Shown here piece after piece: positions 49,020 to 56,832 of a stretch of DNA of 64,000 nucleotides. Below the pieces are notes generated by a model that did not search any database, was not told the origin of the DNA, and was given only the letters and a program-made list of their open reading frames with translations. Positions within the stretch are counted from its first letter, which is position 1; every line of letters starts with the position of its first letter. The DNA is taken from positions 1 to 64,000 of the forward strand of contig DASUAO010000018.1 in NCBI GenBank assembly GCA_035763745.1. Reading direction: 5' to 3'. The DNA is from DASUAO01 sp035763745 (GTDB lineage Bacteria; Actinomycetota; Acidimicrobiia; IMCC26256; PALSA-555). Both the position numbers and the translations under genes were made by a program.

Positions 49020-49879
49020 CGCACGGCTGCCTCGAGCGATGCCGCCGCGAGCGCCCGGTAGTCGGCCTCGGGGACGTCGATGTACCTGGCGCGGAACGCC
49101 GCCCACGCGTCGGGGTCCTTCGCGGTCGCGGCGTACTCCTTCTGCAGGGCCTCGTCGCGCTCGTAGTCCGGAACGCAATGGGTGAAGTGCGCGCCGAGCG
49201 GCGCCTCGACCACCCCATCGGTGTAGATGCGGCTGACCCGGATCGACTCGAGCGGGCCCTCGTCGACGAGCGAGCCCACCGGACGGATCTGCTCGCACGA
49301 CACGAACGTCCGCGCCGCGGCCATCGCGAACAGGTCGTCGAAGTACCAGTCCGGACCGAGGTACTGGGCGTTCCCGCGCTCGTCGGCGCGGTTCGCGTGG
49401 AGCAACGCCACGTCGAGCCCGAGCGCAGGCATCGCCACCAGCTCCTGGCCGTCGTAGGGCGACGTGACCGTGCGCATGTCGGCGTTCACCTCGAGGATCG
49501 CCGAGCCCAGGCCGGCGCGGCACGGCAGGAACGAGACCCGCCACGCCGCGGCCCGTAAGCCGAGCTGGAGCATCCCCTCGTCGAGCTCCATCGCCTTGAT
49601 CGTCCCGTTCTGGCGGGCAGCCCGAAAGTGCGGCTCGAGCGGGATGGAGTCGAGCGAGACGAACCCGTACACCGCCTTCTCGACCTTGCCCGCGGCGCAG
49701 AGCATCCCGACGTCGGGGCCCCCGTAGCTCACGATGGTGAGGTCGGTGAGGTCGGAGCGGAGGATCGCCCGCAGGATCGACATCGGCTTGCGGCGCGAGC
49801 CCCAGCCGCCGACCCCGATCGTCATCCCGTCGCGCAGCTCCGCGACGACGTCCTCCTCGGTCATCCGCTTGTCGGTCAT
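49016..49879 (-). CDS. ipdA: IpdA-like CoA-transferase-fold hydrolase, alpha subunit
   Basis: A 287-residue CoA-transferase alpha-type chain that closely follows M. tuberculosis IpdA (Rv3551): DGMTIGVGGWGSRRKPMSILRAILRSD, VSYGGPDVGMLCAAGKVEKAVYGFVSLDS, ELVAMPALGLDVALLHANRADERGNAQYLG and VVEAPLGAHFT. Partner of IpdB in opening ring C. It overlaps the thiolase-like gene upstream (ATGA) and ipdB downstream. Confidence 0.92.
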   Translation of the reverse strand: MTDKRMTEEDVVAELRDGMTIGVGGWGSRRKPMSILRAILRSDLTDLTIVSYGGPDVGMLCAAGKVEKAVYGFVSLDSIPLEPHFRAARQNGTIKAMELDEGMLQLGLRAAAWRVSFLPCRAGLGSAILEVNADMRTVTSPYDGQELVAMPALGLDVALLHANRADERGNAQYLGPDWYFDDLFAMAAARTFVSCEQIRPVGSLVDEGPLESIRVSRIYTDGVVEAPLGAHFTHCVPDYERDEALQKEYAATAKDPDAWAAFRARYIDVPEADYRALAAASLEAAVR

Positions 49880-51066
49880 GCGGTCACGATCACGCAGCTG
49901 CCGTGGCCGAACAGGCCCTGATTGATCGAGAGGCCGACGTTCGCGCCCTCGACCTGGCGCTGCCCGGCCTCGCCGCGCACCTGCCAGGTGAGCTCGCACA
50001 CCTGGGCGATGGCCTGCGCGGGGATCGCCTCGCCGAAGCAGGCGAGCCCACCGCTCGGGTTGACGGGGACACGCCCGCCGAGCGTCGTCGCACCGGAGTG
50101 CAGGAGCGCCTCGGCCTCGCCTGGCGCGCACAGGCCGATGTTCTCGTACCAGTCGAGCTCGAGCGCGGTGGAGAGGTCATAGACCTCCGCGCACGAGATG
50201 TCGTCGGGACCGAGGCCGGCCTCCTCGTACGCCGCGTGGGCGATCGCGTCGCGGAAGGGGCGAGGTGCCGCCGGCGCACCCACCGCGGAGTCCGTCGCGA
50301 TGTCGGGCATGTCGAGGTACGTGTTCGGGTACGAGGGCGTGACGGTAGAGAGCCCGGCGATCCGGACGTGGCGACCGCGGTCGGCCATCTTGGCGGCGTA
50401 CTCCGCGCTCGCGAGCACCACTGCCGCGCCACCGTCGCTCGTCGCGCAGATGTCGACGAGTCGGAGCGGGTCGGCGACGACGGGCGACTCGGCGATGTCG
50501 TCCTCGGTGAACTCCTTGCGGTACCGCGCGTTCGGGTTCGAGAGCCCGTGGCGGCTGTTCTTCACCTTGACGGCCGCGAAGTCCTTCGTGGTCGTGCCGT
50601 AGAGCTCCATCCGACGGCGGGCGTACAACGCGAAGTAGGTGGGGTTCGTTGCACCGAGCACGTGGAACCGCAGCCAGTCGGGGTCCTCGGGACGCTCACC
50701 GGGGAGCGGACCGAAGAAGCCCTTGGGGGCGGTGTCGGCGCCGACCACGACCGCGACATCGGCCATGCCGGCCCGGATGCGCGCCCGAGCCGCTTCGATG
50801 GCGACGGCCCCGCTCGCGCACGCGGCGTAGCTCGACGACACGGGCACGCCACGCCAGCCCAGCGCCTGGGCGAAGGTGGAGCCGGAGACGTAGCCCGGGT
50901 ACCCGTTGCGCATCGTGTTCCCGGCCGCGAGATAGTCGACGTCGTCCCAGGAGAGGCCGGCGTCGGCGAGCGCCGCGCGTGCCGCGACCGCGCCGTACTC
51001 GACGAAGCTCTTGCCCCACTTCCCCCAGGGGTGCATCCCCACGCCGAGGATCGCGACGTCGCTCAT
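49876..51066 (-). CDS. Thiolase-like lipid-transfer protein (Ltp3/SCP-x type)
   Basis: The 396-residue thiolase-superfamily protein has SYAACASGAVAIEAARARI at the nucleophile position, VVVGADTAPKGFFGPLPGER, and C-terminal NPSGGLACFGEAIPAQAIAQVCELTWQVRG with GLFGHGSCV. These Ltp proteins work with DUF35 partners as thiolases or retro-aldolases in steroid side-chain degradation. A DUF35 gene lies 40 bases upstream in the same transcript. Confidence 0.87.
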   Translation of the reverse strand: MSDVAILGVGMHPWGKWGKSFVEYGAVAARAALADAGLSWDDVDYLAAGNTMRNGYPGYVSGSTFAQALGWRGVPVSSSYAACASGAVAIEAARARIRAGMADVAVVVGADTAPKGFFGPLPGERPEDPDWLRFHVLGATNPTYFALYARRRMELYGTTTKDFAAVKVKNSRHGLSNPNARYRKEFTEDDIAESPVVADPLRLVDICATSDGGAAVVLASAEYAAKMADRGRHVRIAGLSTVTPSYPNTYLDMPDIATDSAVGAPAAPRPFRDAIAHAAYEEAGLGPDDISCAEVYDLSTALELDWYENIGLCAPGEAEALLHSGATTLGGRVPVNPSGGLACFGEAIPAQAIAQVCELTWQVRGEAGQRQVEGANVGLSINQGLFGHGSCVIVTA

Positions 51067-51106
51067 CTCGCTACCTGCATCCGGCCGCTTCCTTCATCCG
51101 CAACCT

Positions 51107-51550
51107 TCATTGGGCAACCTTCCACTTCCACACCGTACGGACCTCGTCGTCGGTCTCGAAGAAGTCCTCGACGACGAGCTCCATCTCCTGGCCGAGCGAG
51201 AGTGCCCCGACGTCGGTCCCCCGCGCGAGCTGGCCGAGCACGACCATCTGCTCCTCGGCGAGCTCGACCGCCGCGACGCCGTAGGGCTCGAAGGGCTCGT
51301 CGCCCTGCGGCGCCGGGTACGGCGGGGGCGGCGCGTAGCGGTTGTCGGTGAACGACCACAGCGTCCCGCGGGGCGAGAGCTCGACGTCGGTGAGCTCGGT
51401 CCCGTCACACGCCGGGTTGCGGCAGAACGACCACTGCTTCGGGAAGAACGACGCACCGCACGTCGGGCAGCGCCCGCCGAGCAGGCGGCCGGAGCCGTCG
51501 GATTCCTCTCGGAACATCCCCTCGATCACGGGCACGCGCGCCTTGCTCAC
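51107..51550 (-). CDS. DUF35 OB-fold/zinc-ribbon acyl-CoA-associated protein
   Basis: The 147-residue protein has a rubredoxin-like zinc ribbon (CPTCGASFFPKQWSFCRNPAC, four Cys, about residues 25-45) followed by an OB fold (VELSPRGTLWSFTDNRYAP, VAAVELAEEQMVVLGQLA, LGQEMELVVEDFFE). DUF35 proteins are obligate partners of thiolase-like Ltp enzymes, which here follow directly. Its GTG overlaps the echA20 stop. Confidence 0.9.
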   Translation of the reverse strand: MSKARVPVIEGMFREESDGSGRLLGGRCPTCGASFFPKQWSFCRNPACDGTELTDVELSPRGTLWSFTDNRYAPPPPYPAPQGDEPFEPYGVAAVELAEEQMVVLGQLARGTDVGALSLGQEMELVVEDFFETDDEVRTVWKWKVAQ

Positions 51551-52338
51551 GATCCGTCGCCTCCTTCGCTGGCCGGGCCGCCACCGACGTCGGCCTCCCG
51601 CTTGTCGACGAACGCCTGGCGCAGCTCGTCGGAGTCGCCCCAGAGGTTGAGCTCGAAGGTGAAGCCCTGCTCGAACCGGTAGGAACGCTTCACGTCGACG
51701 GGGTCGATCGCGTTGAGCGACTCCTTCGCCCGCCGCATCACGATCGGGCTCTTCTTCGCGATGACCGCCGCGATCTCACGTGCGGCGTCCATGAGCTCGG
51801 CGCGCGGCACGACCCGCTCGACGCTACCGAACTCGAACAGCTCCGCCGCGGTGATCATCTGCCCGGTGAGGAACATCGTGCGCATCTTCTTGTACGGCAC
51901 GAGCCGGGCCAGGTGCGTGGCCACGCCGAGCGCGCCGCGGTCGACCTCCGGGACCCCGAAGGTGGCGTCGTCGGCGGCGACGAGGATGTCGGCATTGCCC
52001 GCGATCCCCACCCCGCCCCCGAGGCAGTGGCCGTGGACGGCGGCGATGACCGGAACCTCGCAGTCGTACACCGCCGCGAACGTCTCGTAGCACCCCCGGT
52101 TCACGCCGATGAGCGACTCGTGGGTGGGGTCGGCCGCGAGCTCCTTGATGTCGACGCCGACCTGGAACGCGCGCAGCTCGGGGTTGGCGGCGATGATCAC
52201 GGCCCGGACCTCCGGGTCGCGGCCGTGCCGGCGAATCGTGTCGGCGAGCTCGAACCACCCCGCGACGGGGAGCGCGTTCACGGGAGGGTTGTCGAGGACG
52301 ATCTCCGCGACGTGGTCGCGGACCTCGGTCCGGATCAT
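51547..52338 (-). CDS. echA20: EchA20-like ring D hydrolase (crotonase fold)
   Basis: A 263-residue crotonase: DNPPVNALPVAGWFELADTI, the oxyanion segment AFQVGVDIKELA, VIAAVHGHCLGGGVGIAGNADILVAADDATFGVPEVDRGALGVATHLARLVP and the end SYRFEQGFTFELNL. It follows M. tuberculosis EchA20 (Rv3550), which opens steroid ring D by hydrolysis. First gene of the minus-strand ipd operon, divergent from an SDR. I recall the same divergent order in M. tuberculosis. Confidence 0.92.
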   Translation of the reverse strand: MIRTEVRDHVAEIVLDNPPVNALPVAGWFELADTIRRHGRDPEVRAVIIAANPELRAFQVGVDIKELAADPTHESLIGVNRGCYETFAAVYDCEVPVIAAVHGHCLGGGVGIAGNADILVAADDATFGVPEVDRGALGVATHLARLVPYKKMRTMFLTGQMITAAELFEFGSVERVVPRAELMDAAREIAAVIAKKSPIVMRRAKESLNAIDPVDVKRSYRFEQGFTFELNLWGDSDELRQAFVDKREADVGGGPASEGGDGS

Positions 52339-52357
52339 GGCGTCCCGATCACTGCGC

Positions 52358-52402
52358 GGGCCGAGTCATGGCGGGCCGAGTCATGGCGGGCCGAGTCATG
52401 GC
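52358..52402 (-). repeat. 15-bp tandem repeat upstream of echA20
   Basis: Three exact units GGGCCGAGTCATGGC start at 52358, 52373 and 52388. On the minus strand each contains GCCATGACTCGG, similar to the real start GCCATGATCCGG, so start-codon decoys are arrayed before the gene. Confidence 0.9.
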
Positions 52403-52423
52403 GGGGAGGTTACCCGTCGCCCA

Positions 52424-52444
52424 TGACGACCCGTCAGGTACCGT
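52424..52444 (+). promoter_or_regulatory. Divergent promoter with TGACG-ACC-CGTCA operator candidate
   Basis: TACCGT (52439-52444) is 6 bases before the SDR ATG. Immediately upstream is the perfect palindrome TGACG-ACC-CGTCA (52424-52436), placed over the -35 zone between the SDR and echA20. It differs from the mycobacterial KstR2 site, so any regulator is unknown. Confidence 0.45.
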
Positions 52445-52450
52445 CGCACC

Positions 52451-53236
52451 ATGGCGGCGGCGGATCCCCTCGACTTCTCGGGCCGGGTCGTCGTCGTCAC
52501 CGGTGGGGCGCGAGGCGTGGGTCGGGGGATCACCGAGCGCTTCCTCGGAGCCGGCGCCGACGTGGTCGTGTGCGGACGCACGGCACCCGACTCGGTCCCG
52601 GAGGCCGATGGACGGTCGGCGGTGTTCGTGGCCGCCGACATCCGCGACCCGGACCAGATCGACGCCGTCGTCGCCGCCACGATCGAGCGGTTCGGCCGGC
52701 TCGACGTGCTCGTCAACAACGCTGGCGGCGCGCCCCCGGCCGACACGGCCACGGCGTCACCCAAGTTCACGACCGCGATCGTCAACCTGAACCTCATCGC
52801 CCCACTGGTGTTCGCCCAACGTGCGTTCGCGGTGATGGACCCCCAGGACGACGGCGGCGTCATCATCAACATCGCGAGCGTGAGCGGCACCCGCGCGAAC
52901 CCCGAGGGTGTGGCGTACGGCGCGGCGAAGGCCGGGCTCATCAACGCCACGCAGACGCTGGGCGTCGAGTTCGCCCCTAATGTGCGCGTCGTGTGCGTCA
53001 CCGCCGGCATGGTGCGCACCGAGCAGTCGCACCTCTACTACGGCGACGAGGCGGGCATCGCGGCGGTGGGCGCCACGGTGCCGCTGGGTCACATCGCAGA
53101 TCCATCGGAGATCGCCGACGTGTGCCTGTTCGCGGCGTCGCCCCTCGCCCGCTACGTGACCGGTGAGCAGATCGTCGTGCACGGCGGCGGCGAGATGCCC
53201 GCCTACCGCGATGCGGCGGAGCACGCGCGCGCCTGA
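52451..53236 (+). CDS. SDR, Rv3549c-like (steroid/HIP region)
   Basis: A 261-residue classical SDR: VVVVTGGARGVGRGITERFLGAGADVVVCGR, NNAGGAPP, IINIASVSGTRANPEGVAYGAAKAG (Ser, Tyr, Lys) and GEQIVVHGGGEMPAY. Divergent from echA20, matching the position of Rv3549c in M. tuberculosis. It probably oxidises a hydroxyl group of a ring-degradation intermediate. Start appears leaderless. Confidence 0.87.
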   Translation: MAAADPLDFSGRVVVVTGGARGVGRGITERFLGAGADVVVCGRTAPDSVPEADGRSAVFVAADIRDPDQIDAVVAATIERFGRLDVLVNNAGGAPPADTATASPKFTTAIVNLNLIAPLVFAQRAFAVMDPQDDGGVIINIASVSGTRANPEGVAYGAAKAGLINATQTLGVEFAPNVRVVCVTAGMVRTEQSHLYYGDEAGIAAVGATVPLGHIADPSEIADVCLFAASPLARYVTGEQIVVHGGGEMPAYRDAAEHARA

Positions 53237-53251
53237 CGAGAACCGCGAGCA

Positions 53252-53299
53252 CTCGGTCCTGCGTCTCTCACCCCGCCATGGGCGGGTGAGAGACGCATC
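53252..53299 (+). repeat. Palindromic repeat family A, copy 5 (single)
   Basis: CGGTCC flank, 18-base arm, ATG loop, 17-base arm, TCAA. It lies between the convergent SDR and EVE-like genes without a partner copy nearby. Confidence 0.9.
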
Positions 53300-53321
53300 A
53301 AGAGCACACGCGCGGGGATGG

Positions 53322-54239
53322 TCAGCGGACGCCGAGGTACTGGTACCAGCGTTGCTTGGAGCGGTCGGTCAGCTCGACCACCCCGCCCCGTTGGGTCCAG
53401 CTCACGAGCAGCCCCGACTCCTCGATGAACGCCACGACCTCGGCGTGGGGGCGGGCGGAGAAGGCCACCCAGGGCGTCACCCGCAGCCGCTCGTCGCGCC
53501 GGGCGCGCTCGAGGCGCCACTTGGTCTCGAGGAGCGGGCCGATCGCCGCGAGCGCCTCGGCCCGACCCCGGCCCGAGGCGATGCGGCACACGTCGAGCAC
53601 GACGACGTCGCGCACACGACGGGCGATGATCCGGGGCTCCTCGCTCGGTGACGCCGCGGCGCCCTTCCCGAGGCCGAGGGCGAAGTCCTGGGACCGCAGC
53701 ATCCGGGAGATCGGACCGACCACGTCGTGCGCGGCCAGCGCGAGGCCCTTCTCTCCGCGTGTCGCGGTCGCCCGCCACGGCGACGCGGGGAGCGTCGCGA
53801 GCATCTCGACGTCGCGGGCGTTGCGCTCGCGCAGCCAGCCGTCGAGGACGGCCAGAGCGCGGGGCCGGGGGTCCAGCCGCACCGATCCCTGACGCAGCTC
53901 GGGGACCCAGCGCCGGATCGTCGGGGCCGGCAGCGGGTCGGCCGCGAGCACGCGACTCCGCGGCCGGTCGAGGCTCACCACGAACGCCGGCTGCTTGCCC
54001 TTCGTCGGGGCCTTGGCGCGGCCGACCGCGACCACCCCGATGTCACCGTCGGGCACGAAGCACCAGACGAGGTCGCCGGCCCGCGCGTCGACGAGCGGGC
54101 CGCGCACCTCACACACGAAGCGCTCGAGCCCCCCGGTGAGCACCTCGGCCTGGAGCGCGTCGACCGAGCTTTCGACGGCGCGACCACCACGGCCGACGAA
54201 GCGCACCCACTGCGAGACGGGCACCAGCCACTCGCTCAT
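53322..54239 (-). CDS. Unknown protein with EVE/PUA-like N terminus
   Basis: I do not recognise the family of this 305-residue protein. The N-terminal part (VPVSQWVRFVGRGG...LVDARAGDLVWCFVPDGDIGVVAVGRAKAP) has the strand pattern of EVE/PUA domains that read modified bases. The C-terminal part ends in TPWVAFSARPHAEVVAFIEESGLLVSWTQRGG and has no obvious catalytic motif. Such architectures occur in RNA metabolism and in modification-dependent restriction. Monocistronic; a family A palindrome follows its stop. The domain call is tentative. Confidence 0.6.
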   Translation of the reverse strand: MSEWLVPVSQWVRFVGRGGRAVESSVDALQAEVLTGGLERFVCEVRGPLVDARAGDLVWCFVPDGDIGVVAVGRAKAPTKGKQPAFVVSLDRPRSRVLAADPLPAPTIRRWVPELRQGSVRLDPRPRALAVLDGWLRERNARDVEMLATLPASPWRATATRGEKGLALAAHDVVGPISRMLRSQDFALGLGKGAAASPSEEPRIIARRVRDVVVLDVCRIASGRGRAEALAAIGPLLETKWRLERARRDERLRVTPWVAFSARPHAEVVAFIEESGLLVSWTQRGGVVELTDRSKQRWYQYLGVR

Positions 54240-54325
54240 CGCGACAGTCTGGCCGAGCGCGTGCCCGATCCCGCGCTCTGCTCGCCGGCGCGGGCGGTGC
54301 GGGCGACCTCGGAGACGAACGGCCG

Positions 54326-55120
54326 TCAGGCGCGCTGGCTGCTGACCGAGACGACCTCACCGGTCATGTACGACGAGTAGTCGCTCGCGAGGAACACCAC
54401 GACGTTGGCGATCTCCCAGGGCTCGGCCGCGCGGCCGAACGCCTCCCGCTCGGTCAGCTCGTCGAGCAGCTCGTCGCTCGTCACCTTGGCGAGGAACGGG
54501 TGCATCGCGAGGCTCGGCGCCACCGCGTTCACCCGCACACCGTGGGGTGCTGCCTCGAGGGCGGCACAACGGGTCAGTGCCATCACCCCGGCCTTCGCCG
54601 CCGCGTAGTGCGCCTGGCCGCGTTGCGCCCGCCAGCCCAGGACCGACGAGTTGTTCACGACGACACCCGATCCCCGCGCGTTCATGTGGCGGAGGGCCGC
54701 GCGCGTGCACCGGAACGTCCCGTTCAGGGTCACGTCGAGCACCTGGTGCCACTGCTCGTCGGTCATCTCGACGAGGTCGACGGTGCCGCCCAGCCCCGCG
54801 TTGTTGACCATGACGTCGATGCTGCCGTGTGCGTCGATCGCCGTCGCGAGCAGCGCCTCGACCTGCGACTCCGCGGTCACGTCGCAGACGGCGGACGCGG
54901 GCGCGGTGCCGGCGATCTCCGCGAGCTGCTCGACGGCCTCGCCGAGCCGGCGCTCGTGGTGGTCGCTCACGACCACCCGGGCGCCTTCCTCGAGCGCGCG
55001 CTTGGCAGTGGCGAACCCGATCCCGGTACCGGCCGCGGCGGTGACCACGACGGTCTTGCCCTCCAGCAGCGCGTGGGGCGGCGGCTCCGCGGGAGGACGG
55101 TTCGCGCGATGGTCGGTCAT
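54326..55120 (-). CDS. ipdF: IpdF-like SDR of the HIP pathway
   Basis: A 264-residue SDR closely following M. tuberculosis IpdF (Rv3559c): LEGKTVVVTAAAGTGIGFATAKRALEEGARVVVSDHHERRLGEAVEQL, VMVNNAGLGGTVDLVEMTDEQW, NNSSVLGWRAQRGQAHYAAAKAGVMALTRC, and SSYMTGEVVSVSSQ. IpdF oxidises the 5-hydroxyl of HIP-derived CoA esters. It overlaps fadE30 (ATGA), the order found in the KstR2 region. Confidence 0.92.
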   Translation of the reverse strand: MTDHRANRPPAEPPPHALLEGKTVVVTAAAGTGIGFATAKRALEEGARVVVSDHHERRLGEAVEQLAEIAGTAPASAVCDVTAESQVEALLATAIDAHGSIDVMVNNAGLGGTVDLVEMTDEQWHQVLDVTLNGTFRCTRAALRHMNARGSGVVVNNSSVLGWRAQRGQAHYAAAKAGVMALTRCAALEAAPHGVRVNAVAPSLAMHPFLAKVTSDELLDELTEREAFGRAAEPWEIANVVVFLASDYSSYMTGEVVSVSSQRA

Positions 55121-56295
55121 CTCGGCTCCTTCGGCAGCCCCAGGGCACGTTCCCCGATCACGTTGCGCTGGATCTCGTTCGCGCCGCCGTAGATGGTGTC
55201 GGCACGCGAGTAGAGGAACAGCCGCTGGAACGGGGTGAGGTCGTACGGTGCACCGTTCGCGACCTCGGCATCTGGGCCGAGCACGGCGAGCGCGAGCTCG
55301 CCCATCGACCGATGCAGCGTCGCCCAGTACAGCTTGTGCACGCTCGTCAGCGCCGTCATCGCGCCCTGCTCGAGGGCACTCATCGATCGCAGCGCGTTGA
55401 AGCGCATGACCCTGAGCGCGATCCAGATGCCCGCGAGACGCTGACGGATCGCCGGTTCGCCGCTGCGGCCGCGCTGCTTCGCGACCTCGAGGATCTCCCT
55501 CAGCTCGTTCTCGAAGTCGAGCTGCTGGCCGAGGGTCGAAGCCCCCCGCTCGAACGCCAGAGTCCCCATCGCGACCCGCCACCCGTCGTTCACCTCGCCC
55601 ACGACGTTCTCGGCATTCGTGCGGGCGCCGTCGAAGAAGACCTCGTTGAACTCCGACGTTCCCGTGATCTGGGCGATCGGGCGGATCTCGATCCCCGGCT
55701 GGTCCATCTCGACCAGCAGGTAGGAGATCCCCTTGTGCTTCGGGGCGTCGCGATCGGTGCGGCACAGCACGAAGCACCAGTCGGCCCAGGTCGCGAGCGA
55801 TGTCCACACCTTCTGGCCTTCGATCACCCAGTCGTCGCCGTCGCGGGTCGCGCGGGTGGCGACGTTCGCGAGGTCGGATCCGGCGTTGGGCTCCGAGTAC
55901 CCCTGGCACCAGATCTCGGTGCCGGCGAGGATCCCGGGGAGGAACCGGCGCTTCTGCGCGTCGGACCCGAACGCGATGATCGTCGGCCCGAGCAGCCCCT
56001 CCCCCACGATCCCCACGCGGCCGGGGCCGTGGGCGCGCGCGTACTCCTCGTAGAAGATCACCTGCTGGGTGAGCGAGAGCCCCCGGCCCCCGTACTCGGT
56101 CGGCCACCCGATCCCGATCCACCCTGCGTCGCCGAGTGCCCGCTCCCACTCGGTCCGTTCCTCGACCAGCTCGTGCTCGTCGCCGGGCCCACCACGCCCG
56201 CGGACGCCGGAGAACGCCCCGGTGAGCCGATCGGTGAGCCACGCGCGCGCCTCGGCGCGGAAAGCCTCGTCGACGTCGGAGAAGCGCAGGTCCAC
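55117..56295 (-). CDS. fadE30: FadE30-like acyl-CoA dehydrogenase
   Basis: A 392-residue enzyme with GVRGRGGPGDEHELVEERTEWE, GWPTEYGGRGLSLTQQVIFYEEYARAHGP, WCQGYSEPNAGSDLANVATRATRDGDDWVIEGQKVWTSLATWADWCFVLCRTD and ERGASTLGQQLDFENEL, matching M. tuberculosis FadE30, which introduces the first double bond in HIP-CoA. GTG start, divergent from the MaoC gene; coupled to ipdF downstream. Confidence 0.92.
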   Translation of the reverse strand: MDLRFSDVDEAFRAEARAWLTDRLTGAFSGVRGRGGPGDEHELVEERTEWERALGDAGWIGIGWPTEYGGRGLSLTQQVIFYEEYARAHGPGRVGIVGEGLLGPTIIAFGSDAQKRRFLPGILAGTEIWCQGYSEPNAGSDLANVATRATRDGDDWVIEGQKVWTSLATWADWCFVLCRTDRDAPKHKGISYLLVEMDQPGIEIRPIAQITGTSEFNEVFFDGARTNAENVVGEVNDGWRVAMGTLAFERGASTLGQQLDFENELREILEVAKQRGRSGEPAIRQRLAGIWIALRVMRFNALRSMSALEQGAMTALTSVHKLYWATLHRSMGELALAVLGPDAEVANGAPYDLTPFQRLFLYSRADTIYGGANEIQRNVIGERALGLPKEPR

Positions 56296-56329
56296 CGGGC
56301 TCGGAGCGTAATCGCAGGCACCAGCCTCC

Positions 56330-56335
56330 TACGAT
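56330..56335 (+). promoter_or_regulatory. Leaderless-type -10 box for the MaoC gene
   Basis: TACGAT lies 6 bases before the ATG at 56342, in the 46-base divergent spacer with fadE30. Confidence 0.5.
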
Positions 56336-56341
56336 GCCGCC

Positions 56342-56806
56342 ATGGCAGAACCACGACCGGAGTTCCGTTCCGCCGACGAGCTGCGCGACGCCGTCGGCAC
56401 CCACCTCGGCTACAGCGACTGGATCACCATCGACCAGACGCGGATCGACACGTTCGCCGACGCGACCGGCGACCATCAGTGGATCCACGTCGACCCCGCG
56501 CGGGCCAAGGAAGGACCCTTCGGCTCGACGATCGCGCACGGATACCTCACGCTGTCGATCACCAACCTCTTCCTACCCGAGCTCCTGCGGGTGCCCGGTG
56601 CGACCGCGGGCGTCAACTACGGCGCGAACAAGGTGCGGTTCCCCGCGCCGGTCCCGGTGGACTCACGCGTCCGGATGGGCTGCGAGATCATCGACGTGAC
56701 GGACGTGACGGGAGGCGTGCAGGTCACGACGCGCAACACGGTCGAGATCGAAGGTGGCGACAAGCCGGCCTGCGTCGTCGAGGCGATCAGCCGGTTCCTG
56801 TTCTGA
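56342..56806 (+). CDS. MaoC-type (R)-specific enoyl-CoA hydratase (HtdZ/Rv0130-like)
   Basis: A 154-residue single hot-dog domain: catalytic DATGDHQWIHVDPARAKEGPFGSTIAHGYLTLS (Asp and His of the hydratase 2 motif), NYGANKVRFPAPVPVDSRVRM. This matches mycobacterial HtdZ-type (R)-hydratases that hydrate trans-2-enoyl-CoA. Start appears leaderless. Followed through an 8-residue mini-ORF by an FAD oxidoreductase. Confidence 0.9.
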   Translation: MAEPRPEFRSADELRDAVGTHLGYSDWITIDQTRIDTFADATGDHQWIHVDPARAKEGPFGSTIAHGYLTLSITNLFLPELLRVPGATAGVNYGANKVRFPAPVPVDSRVRMGCEIIDVTDVTGGVQVTTRNTVEIEGGDKPACVVEAISRFLF

Positions 56807-56832
56807 TGCTCGACGCGTGGGAGTGGCGGTGA
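56806..56832 (+). CDS. 8-residue mini-ORF between MaoC and FAD oxidoreductase genes
   Basis: It encodes MLDAWEWR. Its ATG shares a base with the MaoC stop (TGATG) and its TGA overlaps the next GTG (GTGA). A possible translational relay; it may also be fortuitous. Confidence 0.3.
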   Translation: MLDAWEWR

